From the NCBI RefSeq assembly GCF_037151175.1, contig NZ_JBBCOR010000004.1, forward strand, positions 1-64,000: 64,000 nucleotides of DNA. The letters run 5' to 3'. Origin of the DNA: Asaia sp003994335. GTDB lineage: Bacteria > Pseudomonadota > Alphaproteobacteria > Acetobacterales > Acetobacteraceae. Positions 41,548 to 49,595 of the stretch are shown piece after piece. A program made the translations under genes and the position numbers. The notes below the pieces were generated by a model. It searched no databases. It was not told the origin of the DNA and was given only the letters and a program-made list of their open reading frames with translations. Within the stretch, counting starts at the first letter, position 1; each line of letters opens with the position of its first letter.

Positions 41548-42641
41548 CTTTACCCATCCCAAGTCCCGACACACTCGCCCAACGCTTTGCAGCGGCGCTT
41601 GCGCAGCAGGAATTCACTGCCTCGGACGGGTCTGTGGTGCGTCTCGATGCGACAGCTCCCCAGACGCTGGAGCAGGCGCTCTCCATCATCAGCGCCCTCG
41701 ACCTCTATCAGGTCTATCTCTACGCCCGTGACATCGGGCTTGAACTGATCGTCTCGACATCCACCGAAAGCGGCTTGCTACCGAACCACGCCGAGATCTG
41801 GGGCGTGCCGCGAGAAAGCGCGTCTTCTGCGATCGGTAATTTCATCTTTGCTACGTCTCAGGCCGTCGATATCCCCGTTGGAACCCTGATCACGATTGAC
41901 GGCTCGACCCAATGGGCCGTGACGACAGCAACCGATATCGCAGCCAACGCAACGGCATCCGTGCCGGTGATGGCAACCAGCGCCGGAACCGCTGGCAATC
42001 TGGCGGCCAACACGTCCGCGCAGCTCGTCTCGCCGATAGCCGGCGTCGTTTCGATTGTTTCGGATCAGAGCGGGATTGCCGGCGGGGCTGCGATCGAGAG
42101 CGCTAAAGCCTGGAAAGCGCGGATCATCAGCGTTATCCAGAACCGGTCGAGTGGCGGCACGCTCGCCAACTATGAAACATGGGCGTTGGCTGCAGGCGCC
42201 GCCTATGTCTATGCGGTGCGCGCCTATGACGGTCCAGGAACCGTTGGCATCATTGTCGCCATGGCAGGGCCGACTGCTCCCACACCCGCTCAGATCGTGG
42301 CTATCCAGACCTATATCGATAGTGTGCGACCCGTCCGAGGCAACGCCACCGTCTATTCGGCGCAGATCGTCCCTCAGAACATGACGATCGCACTCAACCC
42401 GGACACGAGTGCTGCGCAAGCCGCCGTTCAGGCCGCTCTGGCACCGGTTTTCCTGGCGGCTGGCATCGGGGGAAAGAATACGAGCGGCCGCATCACGATC
42501 GCCGCTCTCGAAGCAGCCATCGCGGCGGTCGCAGGAACACAGAACACGCTGATTGCTCCTGCAAATGATCTTCTAGTGCCGATCAATCAATTGACCATCC
42601 TGGGAACGATCACCTGGCAGGCAGGAGGCGGGTCGTCATGA
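41544..42641 (+). CDS. Baseplate J-like protein (Mu gp47)
   Basis: The product (365 aa) is of the baseplate J family: STESGLLPNHAEIWGVPRES, FATSQAVDIPVGTLITIDGS, AGNLAANTSAQLVSPIAGVV, WKARIISVIQNRSSGGTLAN, and YVYAVRAYDGPGTVGIIVAM. It forms the wedge with gp48. ATGA overlaps at both ends. Confidence 0.92.
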   Translation: MTLPIPSPDTLAQRFAAALAQQEFTASDGSVVRLDATAPQTLEQALSIISALDLYQVYLYARDIGLELIVSTSTESGLLPNHAEIWGVPRESASSAIGNFIFATSQAVDIPVGTLITIDGSTQWAVTTATDIAANATASVPVMATSAGTAGNLAANTSAQLVSPIAGVVSIVSDQSGIAGGAAIESAKAWKARIISVIQNRSSGGTLANYETWALAAGAAYVYAVRAYDGPGTVGIIVAMAGPTAPTPAQIVAIQTYIDSVRPVRGNATVYSAQIVPQNMTIALNPDTSAAQAAVQAALAPVFLAAGIGGKNTSGRITIAALEAAIAAVAGTQNTLIAPANDLLVPINQLTILGTITWQAGGGSS

Positions 42642-43198
42642 CGATGCTTGCGCCCCGCACTGCTGATCAGATTGCCACGCAATGGGTCGAGGAACTGACG
42701 CCGTCTGGCAATGCCTGGTCCAGGGACAGGGCGACGAACCTCGCGGCGCTGTATCGGACCCTCGCTATTCCCCGCGCACAGCTCGAAGCCGATATCGCCG
42801 CATTGACCTCGGAGATCTGGCCCGGTTCTGCCGTCACCCTACTGAGCGACTATCAGTCCCTTCTCGGACCAGATCCGCTCGGCCGCGATGTCGGAGATCT
42901 CAGCCAGGCCCAGCTTCAGCAGCTTCTGGGACAGCGATGGGTCGCCTCCAGCGGACAGACCTTCGAGTTCTATGAGCGCATGGCCGCGAGCTATGGCGTC
43001 ACAATCACCATCATCGAGCCCGATCCTGCCATTTGCGGCCCGGCTGTTTGCGGCGAGGCAATCTGTAGCGACTACACGCTGCGTTTCTACTGGATCGTCA
43101 ACATGGATCAGGACAGCGCCAATCTGCGCGCCGCCATAAAGCTCAACGCGCCCGCAGACACGATCGTCGTCTTCATGGTTCAGGGGGTATATGTCTGA
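42638..43198 (+). CDS. Baseplate protein, DUF2313 (Mu gp48)
   Basis: The 186-residue product matches DUF2313/YmfQ: WVEELTPSGNAWSRDRATNL at the N-terminus, then DYQSLLGPDPLGRDV, WVASSGQTFEFYERMAASYG, and FYWIVNMDQDSANLRAAIKL. It links the wedge to the fibres and directly precedes the first fibre gene (one-base overlap). Confidence 0.9.
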   Translation: MTMLAPRTADQIATQWVEELTPSGNAWSRDRATNLAALYRTLAIPRAQLEADIAALTSEIWPGSAVTLLSDYQSLLGPDPLGRDVGDLSQAQLQQLLGQRWVASSGQTFEFYERMAASYGVTITIIEPDPAICGPAVCGEAICSDYTLRFYWIVNMDQDSANLRAAIKLNAPADTIVVFMVQGVYV

Positions 43199-44292
43199 TG
43201 GATCGCACTCAGGCCAGCGGCTACACCACCAACGCCGCAGGAAAGCGCGTTTATGCGGACAAGGTGCCTGGACAGGCGCAGGGGACCAGTCTGGTTGCTG
43301 CGGACCGTACCGCGACACAGGAAGAGATCGTTGGGGCTATCGAAGCCTCGGGGCAGACGCCTGACCCTGTCAACCTTGCGCAGCTTCAGGCCGCTATCAA
43401 AGTACTCGGCAACGCGCCCGTCTGGTCTGCGGCCTTTGCCAAGCTGATCGGTGGATACCCGAACAGGTTTCTCGTCCAGGACGCGTCCTCTGCAGGAGTA
43501 TTCTGGCTCTCGACCGTTGCAAACAACCTGACCACGCCCGGTGAGTCTGGCGCGTCGTGGGGCAATCTGTTCGCAGGACTGGCGACCGAGACGTATGCGG
43601 CACAATATAACCCCGGTCGCTACCTCAATACGACCGTCATTACATCGTCCCAGACTTACACAGTCCCGGCTGGCGTCTATAAAATTCGTGTTCGCCTCCA
43701 GGCTGCGGGCGGCGCGGCTGGGGGGAGCGCTGATAACACCGGCGGCAATGGATCTTCCTGCGCCTCAAGCGGTGGCGCGGGTGCTTATGTAGAAGCAATC
43801 TTCCCCGTCACTCCTGGTCAGCAGATCCCGATCAGCATCGGCGTTGGTGGCGTTGGTGTGACTGGCAAGGCGGGCGGAACCGGAGGCGCCACCACATTCG
43901 GCCCGTTTGGCTCGTTTGCTGCGCTCTCATGCCCCGGTGGGCTTGGCGGCTATGCCGGAATACAAACATCCTCCAGCGCTGCGTCGTCAATTCCGGGATG
44001 CCCTGGTAATGGAATGCCGAGCGGACCGAACATTGTTTACGCGGTTGCAGCAGCGGGCGGTTTGCCCGGTGTCGCTGTACTGGGAACAGCCGCTGCTCCC
44101 CCTGGTAGCAACAGCCCTATGGGTGCGGGTGGGTCCGGCATCACTGGCTATAATGGCAGCACATCGCAGCCGGGCGGGAACGCAGGCGGCTGGGGCGGCG
44201 GCGGCGGCGCTCATGCGAACCAGCAAGCAGCCCAAAATGCGGGAGGCGCAGGAGCCAATGGCGTCGGCATCATCGATGAATTTAGCGCCTGA
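43198..44292 (+). CDS. Tail fibre with a glycine-rich receptor-binding end
   Basis: The product (364 aa) has an N-terminal attachment region (about 1-110), a middle with the repeat-like FLVQDASSAGVFWLS, and a C-terminal 190 residues very rich in Gly, beginning after TYTVPAGVYKIRVRLQAAGG. That last pattern and the GGAGGSG-type runs resemble polyglycine-sandwich fibre tips. A bulky C-terminus (VGIIDEFSA) closes the trimer. It is likely the main receptor-binding protein. No inverted copy or invertase is nearby, so host-range switching of the Mu type is not expected. Confidence 0.78.
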   Translation: MDRTQASGYTTNAAGKRVYADKVPGQAQGTSLVAADRTATQEEIVGAIEASGQTPDPVNLAQLQAAIKVLGNAPVWSAAFAKLIGGYPNRFLVQDASSAGVFWLSTVANNLTTPGESGASWGNLFAGLATETYAAQYNPGRYLNTTVITSSQTYTVPAGVYKIRVRLQAAGGAAGGSADNTGGNGSSCASSGGAGAYVEAIFPVTPGQQIPISIGVGGVGVTGKAGGTGGATTFGPFGSFAALSCPGGLGGYAGIQTSSSAASSIPGCPGNGMPSGPNIVYAVAAAGGLPGVAVLGTAAAPPGSNSPMGAGGSGITGYNGSTSQPGGNAGGWGGGGGAHANQQAAQNAGGAGANGVGIIDEFSA

Positions 44293-44303
44293 GGAGTACA
44301 AAC

Positions 44304-44504
44304 ATGACGCAGCCTGACGCCTACTCGGTATATCTTACCGCAGCTACGGTTGAGCATCCGATCGGATACGTTATCGACCGAGTGTTATGGGATGGGACCG
44401 CTGATTGGTTGCCCCCTACGGGTACAGCGATCGTAGCCGATCCTAACGGAGCATATCCGATCGGTAGCAGCTACACTGCGCCGTCCAGCAGCACAGCGGG
44501 ATAA
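44304..44504 (+). CDS. Small fibre-associated protein
   Basis: A 66-residue protein with GYVIDRVLWDGTADWLPPTG followed by GAYPIGSSYT. The pattern N/D-R-x-L-W-D-G with a Pro-rich end is typical of short proteins encoded between fibre genes in many phages; their role is unknown. A GAGGAG ribosome site precedes it. Confidence 0.6.
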   Translation: MTQPDAYSVYLTAATVEHPIGYVIDRVLWDGTADWLPPTGTAIVADPNGAYPIGSSYTAPSSSTAG

Positions 44505-44509
44505 CTCCC

Positions 44510-44590
44510 ATGACATGGCGCTCATCAGCGCGGATCGTGCGCCCTGGCGACGACATTGCCAAGATCGTCGGTAGCGTCGTCTGCTCATGA
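44510..44590 (+). CDS. Very short ORF between fibre genes
   Basis: Twenty-six codons from ATG at 44510 (MTWRSSARIVRPGDDIAKIV) end in a TGA that overlaps the next ATG as ATGA. The coupling pattern matches the rest of the operon, which is the only support. It could be a leader that couples translation. Confidence 0.28.
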   Translation: MTWRSSARIVRPGDDIAKIVGSVVCS

Positions 44591-45054
44591 TCAACATTGC
44601 AGCTTTATGGGAAACATGGAGCGGTCCGGGAGGTGCCGTGATCGGGGGCATCCTGACGTGGGGTGGAACGGTGATCCGTGCGCGTTTGCAGGCACAGCGC
44701 AACCGCTTGGACGCAGGACAGCAGGCTCTCACTCTAGTCGATCAGAGCCAGAAACAGCAGGCAATGCTCTCAGCTGCGCTTGAACGATCTCTGGCCAATG
44801 AGCTCTCTGCCCGTGCGCGGGAAGTTGCGACCGGCGATCTTCTGCAGGAGATCCACGTGCATCTCATCGGCGCGAGGCTGAGATGTCACGATGTCGAAAT
44901 GCGTTTCGGGCTGGAACCTACCGTCTTTCCGCTTATCCCGGCTTTTCCTTGGAAAATCGCATCGGACGACACCGCGCTTACCACAGGAACTGGTGATCGC
45001 TCCACGACCAACGGCGTCGATGAGACCGCTTCGGCAGGAAAGGTGCATTCATGA
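44587..45054 (+). CDS. Hypothetical membrane-associated fibre-region protein
   Basis: The 155-residue product has a moderately hydrophobic Gly-rich segment (GPGGAVIGGILTWGGTVI, about residues 13-30) followed by a coiled-coil (QAQRNRLDAGQQALTLVDQS and onwards to about residue 85). It looks like a small single-pass membrane protein, a form seen among holins and other lysis-linked proteins, but it lies in the fibre operon. Unknown function. Confidence 0.5.
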   Translation: MINIAALWETWSGPGGAVIGGILTWGGTVIRARLQAQRNRLDAGQQALTLVDQSQKQQAMLSAALERSLANELSARAREVATGDLLQEIHVHLIGARLRCHDVEMRFGLEPTVFPLIPAFPWKIASDDTALTTGTGDRSTTNGVDETASAGKVHS

Positions 45055-45827
45055 TCTGGCGTCCATCTGAACGGATTGTGCGTCCTTTTATGCTTGCCAA
45101 TCCGAACCTGCGTTCGGTTCTTCAGGCCCAGTTGGTATGGCCCGATAGCAATCTGAACGGCGGTGCAGACTACAGCGTCGATTTCTCGGAGATCCTGGGA
45201 CCTAACGAAGCCGTCCTCTCATTCGACTTCGACCCTGGGTCATTTGGTTCGATCGCGTGGGTCTCATCCTACGGATCATGCGTCACGGCTTATATCAGAT
45301 GGCTCGTCGCCGGCAGCATTACGGTTAACGTGGGCGTCCTCTCCAGTCTTGGAAACACCTATCAGATCGCCGTATCCATCACTGTCAGCAGTATTCCGGC
45401 TCTTATTCCTCCGATTCCACAACCTGGGCCAGGCCCGATAGCACCATTCATCGACAGTGGTGGGATGGAGGGCTGGTTTGCCTGTCTTGGTGTGGATCAG
45501 CCCGTGGGAGACCGGTGGTGGAACAATGCAGGCATTCCGAATTTCGCGGGACGACCGGATTTCAGTGATGCTTCGATACCGGGCCTAACCATTACGTGCA
45601 CTGGCATGGGCGCGTGGCTCGCGTCTTTGCCCATATCCTCACCCTCGCGTGGATGGTGGAACAACGGGGGAGTGATGACCTTTGTCGGCATACCCCGCCG
45701 CCGATCCACGCAGATCAATAGCGCCCAGATGGCCGCATGGATGGCTTCATTGCCATTCTCTCCGCCAAGCGCTGGAGGCTGGTGGAGCAACGCCAATATT
45801 CCAACCCTGACCGGGATCATTCAATGA
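45051..45827 (+). CDS. Fibre-adaptor-like protein with three Trp-Trp repeats
   Basis: The product (258 aa) has an N-terminal beta domain (about residues 25-112) resembling phage fibre-tail adaptor proteins: GADYSVDFSEILGPNEAVLS, SCVTAYIRWLVAGSITVNVG, TYQIAVSITV. A Pro-rich linker (IPPIPQPGPGP) leads to three related units, GWFACLG..DRWWNNAGIPNFAG (141-167), AWLASLP..GWWNNGGVMTFVG (188-213) and AWMASLP..GWWSNANIPTLTG (229-255), each with W-W-x-N. I do not recognise this repeat. It may bind fibres or a surface polysaccharide. Confidence 0.6.
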   Translation: MIWRPSERIVRPFMLANPNLRSVLQAQLVWPDSNLNGGADYSVDFSEILGPNEAVLSFDFDPGSFGSIAWVSSYGSCVTAYIRWLVAGSITVNVGVLSSLGNTYQIAVSITVSSIPALIPPIPQPGPGPIAPFIDSGGMEGWFACLGVDQPVGDRWWNNAGIPNFAGRPDFSDASIPGLTITCTGMGAWLASLPISSPSRGWWNNGGVMTFVGIPRRRSTQINSAQMAAWMASLPFSPPSAGGWWSNANIPTLTGIIQ

Positions 45828-47596
45828 AGCGCTTCCTCTTTCTCCTGCTTGCGGTCGGGACAATGCCCGCCGCTGCCCTTGCGCAGCCTTCCACGGCGCA
45901 ATTCGTACCGCCGAATGGCCTGCCCATGAATACGCCGCTTGGCACGGCGCGCAATGCAGACGGATCGGGCGTCGTCACCTTTGCTACCCTTCAGGCAGGG
46001 ATCTCGTCGGCGGTCACTTCGGATCAGATGCAGAGCGCACTGGCGGACTACCTGACGACCTCGGCAGCCGCATCGACCTATACAACGCCCGCTGCCGTAT
46101 CCGCAGCCGTGCAGACCGAGGCCAACCGGGCCGCGGCGGCAGAGGCAGCCAATGCGGGCAATATCGCCGCCCTGCAGTCAGGCACACTGAGCAAGGCGGA
46201 GGCCGCCACATCCTACCTCTCCCTTTCCGGCGGTTCGCTCACCGGGAGCGTAACAACGTCAGGCGATCCAATGAAGGCGGGCTTTGTTGTCCTGGACCCC
46301 CAGCAATCCGGCATGTTCACCGGGCTTTGGTATGACGCCAATAAAGGTGAGTTCACGATTGAGAACAACACCGGATCAAACAACGCCCTGGCCATCAAGA
46401 CAACCAATGCGAACGGATTTGCTGCGATAGCTTTTGACGGCCCCGACATGACTTATGGGGGCAATTTCGAGCACGGGGCGGTCGGCTGGGGGCCGAGGGT
46501 GGCATATGGCCCCGATGTGGGCGTCGATTATTTCGAGATCAGCCGGTTTACCTATGATGGCACGTTCAACCGGCAGCCGGTTCCGTTCATGTGGCAAACA
46601 ACAGGCACAGAACTTGTGCCCTGGGGCATGACCACGGCTTATGGCATCGTCACCAAGGGAAGCGCCACAATCACATGCGTTGGCGGGTGTACATTCCCAG
46701 GCGATACGGGGCAGATCCTGGACACGCCCGCAGAATATGGCCTGTTCCCGGCAGGGACCACCATCGTCTCCGGCGCAGGCACCAAGACGATGACCCTAAG
46801 CAAGGCCGCCCTTGCTTCGTCGGCAAGCGCCACGGCGGGCACGTATTTCCGTTTCGGCAACGCTGAAGGATCGCAGCACGATTTTCTCGTTTATACGCCG
46901 ATGGGAAACGCCGATTACTACCGCTTCAGCGACGCGAAATGGGGCAATTTCACGAACGCCCCCTATTTCTCGATCGACCGGGTGAATGGTCGCCTCGGGG
47001 TACTCAACCCGCTGCCCGCGACACCGCTCGATGTATCAGGCGCGATCCTGTCCAACATCTCGGGCGCGACCAGTCTCAACGCCTATTCCGGCAATGGCGC
47101 GCTGAACGCCCAGGTCACGCCGGGCGTGGCAGGGCAGAAGAACATCCTGCACGCCTATGCGGTGAACACGAACCAGTTCAATCTGAACTGGGAAGCGAAC
47201 CCGCAGCGCATCACCATGCAGGATGTGAACGCCGGGGCCAACATTTTTGAGTTCCGCATGGATGGCAGTTGGCAGAGCCAGCAATATGCCCACCCCGTGG
47301 ACACGATCACGGCAGACACCACCCTGAGCAATACCGCCCATTGTGGGCGAACCCTTGCTGTAAACTCAAGCTCGGCGGTCACGATCACTGTGGCGAACTG
47401 GACACTCGTTGGGTGTCGCATCACCGTCACCCAGGCCGGGACCGGGGCCGTTACGCTTGCCCCGGCAGCGGGGCTGACACTCGGCAGTTACGTCACCCAG
47501 GCCCAGACGGGGCCGTACACCCTGCCGGGCCAATATGCCTCTGTCGTGATCGAGGCGAAAGCGCCCAATCTCGCAACCGTGGAGCGCGGCCAGTGA
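45824..47596 (+). CDS. Fibre-like protein with a Sec signal peptide
   Basis: The product (590 aa) is the last phage gene. The start at 45824 overlaps the preceding stop (ATGA) and gives a textbook signal peptide, MKRFLFLLLAVGTMPAAALA, cut before Gln21; a longer frame from 45737 would bury it. The mature part has PLGTARNADGSGVVTFATLQ, a helical Ala-rich segment, and the fibre-type repeat YLSLSGGSLTGSVTTSGD. It ends in beta-rich sequence (SAVTITVANWTLVGCRITVT). Fibre proteins are normally assembled in the cytoplasm, so a signal peptide is strange. It may be a secreted surface protein acquired by the phage. Confidence 0.6.
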   Translation: MKRFLFLLLAVGTMPAAALAQPSTAQFVPPNGLPMNTPLGTARNADGSGVVTFATLQAGISSAVTSDQMQSALADYLTTSAAASTYTTPAAVSAAVQTEANRAAAAEAANAGNIAALQSGTLSKAEAATSYLSLSGGSLTGSVTTSGDPMKAGFVVLDPQQSGMFTGLWYDANKGEFTIENNTGSNNALAIKTTNANGFAAIAFDGPDMTYGGNFEHGAVGWGPRVAYGPDVGVDYFEISRFTYDGTFNRQPVPFMWQTTGTELVPWGMTTAYGIVTKGSATITCVGGCTFPGDTGQILDTPAEYGLFPAGTTIVSGAGTKTMTLSKAALASSASATAGTYFRFGNAEGSQHDFLVYTPMGNADYYRFSDAKWGNFTNAPYFSIDRVNGRLGVLNPLPATPLDVSGAILSNISGATSLNAYSGNGALNAQVTPGVAGQKNILHAYAVNTNQFNLNWEANPQRITMQDVNAGANIFEFRMDGSWQSQQYAHPVDTITADTTLSNTAHCGRTLAVNSSSAVTITVANWTLVGCRITVTQAGTGAVTLAPAAGLTLGSYVTQAQTGPYTLPGQYASVVIEAKAPNLATVERGQ

Positions 47597-47738
47597 CGTA
47601 AAGACATCAACCCGCCAGAAACATGCTCAACCGGATAGACTTTTAACGCAGCTCAAGCAGGGATTTTCTGTCGTTTGAACAGGGTAAAAGGGTTCCATTT
47701 CGCTTGTCCCTCTGTTCCAAAATCAATGTCCCGCTTCA
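47597..47738. other. Prophage right end, no gene
   Basis: No ORF lies between the last gene and the terminal CA, so no mom/com-type DNA modification genes are present. Read inward from the end, the strand begins TGAAGCGGGACATTG and repeats GGGACA 22 bp further in, in common with the left end motif. These are probably transposase-binding sites. Confidence 0.6.
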
Positions 47739-48116
47739 ACCGAACTTCCCTGCCTCGTGAAGAGCTTGCAGGATGATATTCGATGAATGGGCGAAATCAC
47801 CGTCCACGCGCGCAATGGAGGCATCACACAGAGCGATCATCATCTTGCGTAGCGGAGGGGCATTTTCCGCTGAAGCCACGACCGCACGAAGACTTTCGAT
47901 GCGGGCTCTGTCGCCCGCTTCCATCGCATCGTTGATTCCATAGCTGTCACGAACGCCGATATGGGCGATGTTTGTCCGATTATCCCGGAAGATCAGATCT
48001 CGATCAAAACCCAGAATAACGGGTCCCTGCGGAAGAGGCGTAGCGGCGGCTGTGTAATCAGCCGAGCCCCATAGAAATAGGGCCAAGAGCGGGATAAGAT
48101 GCGGGAGATAACGCAC
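47736..48116 (-). pseudogene. 5' part of the split retropepsin-like gene
   Basis: The fragment encodes 126 residues from a GTG at 48116 (GGAG site upstream): a signal peptide (RYLPHLIPLLALFLWGSAD) and a helical part with MMIALCDASIAR matching MMLLALCDASMAR in the intact paralogue. It ends at LHEAGKFG, where the prophage's terminal TGA supplies the stop codon. Its natural continuation is GDLSQTINP at 7937 leftward. It keeps its promoter and signal, so a truncated exported protein may still be made, without the retropepsin domain. Confidence 0.88.
47739..47743. repeat. Right target-site duplication (ACCGA)
   Basis: ACCGA follows the terminal CA and equals the five bases before the left end. 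In the gene's sense it reads TCGGT, the shared bases of codons TTC GGT. Confidence 0.93.
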
Positions 48117-48352
48117 GACAATGGCTCCATAAGGGAGTTCTCGTTAATTTCCCGACAGTATATACGTGGTATGTTCCTTCGAATATTGAGATCATAGGAT
48201 CATCCGATCGGGCCTGTGAAGATGTGACGCAATTGTCACGCGTCATCGGCCCTCTTTCGGCGAAGGGGCGTGAGAGACGCAGCCTTGTGCCGGACAACGC
48301 ATCCATATCCGCCGCAATGGGGTATTCTGCCGACCATACTGTTTTTGGGGGG

Positions 48353-48428
48353 TGGTGAACCGGGTGGGACTCGAACCCACGACCATTCGATTAAAAGTCG
48401 AATGCTCTACCGGCTGAGCTACCGGTTC
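48353..48428 (-). tRNA. tRNA-Lys (UUU)
   Basis: On the minus strand a 76-nt cloverleaf has acceptor stem GAACCGG/CCGGTTC, anticodon loop CTTTTAA (anticodon TTT) between TTCGA and TCGAA, T-loop GGTTCGAGTCC and an encoded CCA (complement of 48353-48355). It is over 600 bp from the prophage end and is not its attachment site. Confidence 0.95.
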
Positions 48429-48520
48429 ACTTGAGGCGTCTGGCTACAGGAAGCGCCAGAAGCCGTCAACCGACTGAATCGGGTTCCGCCGGTTTTCGGC
48501 AGGGTATTACCCTGCGTAGT

Positions 48521-48541
48521 CGCCCGGTTTTCGGCCGGGCG
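48521..48541 (-). terminator. Terminator downstream of ppiB
   Basis: CGCCCGG, a 7-nt loop and CCGGGCG form a 7-bp GC stem 8 bases after the ppiB stop. A second perfect dyad CAGGGTA-T-TACCCTG lies at 48500-48514. Neither has a long U-tract on this strand. Confidence 0.55.
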
Positions 48542-48548
48542 GTGGAAA

Positions 48549-49022
48549 TCAGGCTTCAGGACGCATGGAGAGAATGGTGTCGGGGTCCTTGACCATGCCC
48601 GATGCACCGGCACCGCGCTTGATCTGGTCGATATGCTCCATACCCGAAACGACCTGACCGGCAATCGTGTACTGGCCGTCTAGGGAGGGGGTGGGCTGGA
48701 ACATGATGAAGAACTGGCTGTTGGCCGAGTTCGGGTTCATGGTACGTGCCATGCCCAGCGTGCCACGCTCGAACTTCGCTTCACGGGTGAATTCGGCCTT
48801 CAGGTCGGGCAGGTCGCTGCCGCCCGAACCGGTACCTGTCGGATCGCCGCCCTGTGCCATGAAGCCCTCGATGACGCGATGGAACTTCACGCCGTCATAA
48901 AAGCCCTGCTCGGAAAGGGTGCGCAGGCGCTCTGAAGCGAGGGGGGCGAGGTCGGGACGGAGTTCGATCACGACATCGCCGGTCTTGAGCTTCATGACGA
49001 GGCGGTTATTGGTCTCGGACAT
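48549..49022 (-). CDS. ppiB: Peptidyl-prolyl cis-trans isomerase, cyclophilin type
   Basis: The product (157 aa) is a single cyclophilin domain with the active-site regions KFHRVIEGFMAQGGDPTGTG, TLGMARTMNPNSANSQFFIM and PSLDGQYTIAGQVVSGME. There is no signal peptide, so it acts in the cytoplasm as a protein-folding helper. It lies downstream of coaD on the same strand, with 45 bases between them. Confidence 0.93.
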   Translation of the reverse strand: MSETNNRLVMKLKTGDVVIELRPDLAPLASERLRTLSEQGFYDGVKFHRVIEGFMAQGGDPTGTGSGGSDLPDLKAEFTREAKFERGTLGMARTMNPNSANSQFFIMFQPTPSLDGQYTIAGQVVSGMEHIDQIKRGAGASGMVKDPDTILSMRPEA

Positions 49023-49067
49023 TGACTTCTATCCTTGTGTTTGCGGAGCCTGAAAAGGCCACGCGGC

Positions 49068-49595
49068 CTATGTCGGCCTCTTTCCTGCTTTCGACAAGAG
49101 AAGACGGGCGATATTCGCGGGAACGTACGGGTTTATATCCCCTCCGAAGGCCAGAAGCTCGCGCACGATGCGCGAGGCAACGAGCCGGTGTTCTTCCCGG
49201 GCGGTCAGGAACATCGTTTCGAGCTCGGGAGCGAGTTGTCGATTGATGGCCGCCATCTGGCTCTCTGATTCGAAATCGGCTGAGGAACGCAGACCGCGAA
49301 TGACGCAATGGGCACCCTCCTTGCGGGCGGCCTCAATCATGAGCGTGTCAAACCCGACAACCCGAAGGGACTTTCCACCGGGGCACAGAGGCAGAAGCGT
49401 CTGTTCGATGACGCTGCAGCGCTCATCCAGAGAGAGTAGCGGGCGTTTGGCGGCGCTGAGCGCTACGCCCACGACCAGCTCATCGAATTGTGCGAGCGCG
49501 CGAAGCGTTATGTCGCGATGACCAATCGTGAAGGGGTCGAACGTGCCGGGATAGAACCCGACACGTCTGCCGCCGGGAAGGAACTCAGCCTGCAC
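49068..49595 (-). CDS. coaD: Pantetheine-phosphate adenylyltransferase
   Basis: The enzyme makes dephospho-CoA from ATP and 4'-phosphopantetheine. Motifs include RVGFYPGTFDPFTIGHRDIT (nucleotide-binding T/H-x-x-H), RGLRSSADFESESQMAAINR, and LTAREEHRLVASRIVRELLA. I prefer the GTG at 49595 (175 aa), which overlaps the gyrA stop by 11 bases and leaves 10 residues before the core. An ATG at 49715 would add 40 residues inside gyrA that are unlike the family. The start remains uncertain. Confidence 0.88.
   Translation of the reverse strand: MQAEFLPGGRRVGFYPGTFDPFTIGHRDITLRALAQFDELVVGVALSAAKRPLLSLDERCSVIEQTLLPLCPGGKSLRVVGFDTLMIEAARKEGAHCVIRGLRSSADFESESQMAAINRQLAPELETMFLTAREEHRLVASRIVRELLAFGGDINPYVPANIARLLLSKAGKRPT

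Larger units (their letters stand above)
7943..47738. mobile_element. Mu-like transposable prophage, apparently complete
   Basis: The element is 39,796 bp, starts TGAGGAAAG and ends CCCGCTTCA, and is flanked by the 5-bp duplication ACCGA. It carries a repressor and Ner, Mu A and B transposition proteins, GemA, a Mor/C-type activator, an endolysin, gp27/gp28-type terminase, DUF935 portal, MuF-like gp30, gpG, protease I, major head gpT, and the gp36-gp48 tail set in Mu order with contractile sheath. I see no frameshift or nonsense mutation in any essential module, so it may be inducible. The inverted right end begins TGAAGCGG, which as I recall is also how the Mu right end begins. Gam, mom/com and an invertible fibre segment are not recognisable. 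Confidence 0.95.

Noticed and set aside
48353..48428. tRNA-Lys as a phage attachment site
   Set aside because: It is intact, over 600 bp from the prophage end, and the element uses DDE transposition rather than a tyrosine integrase.
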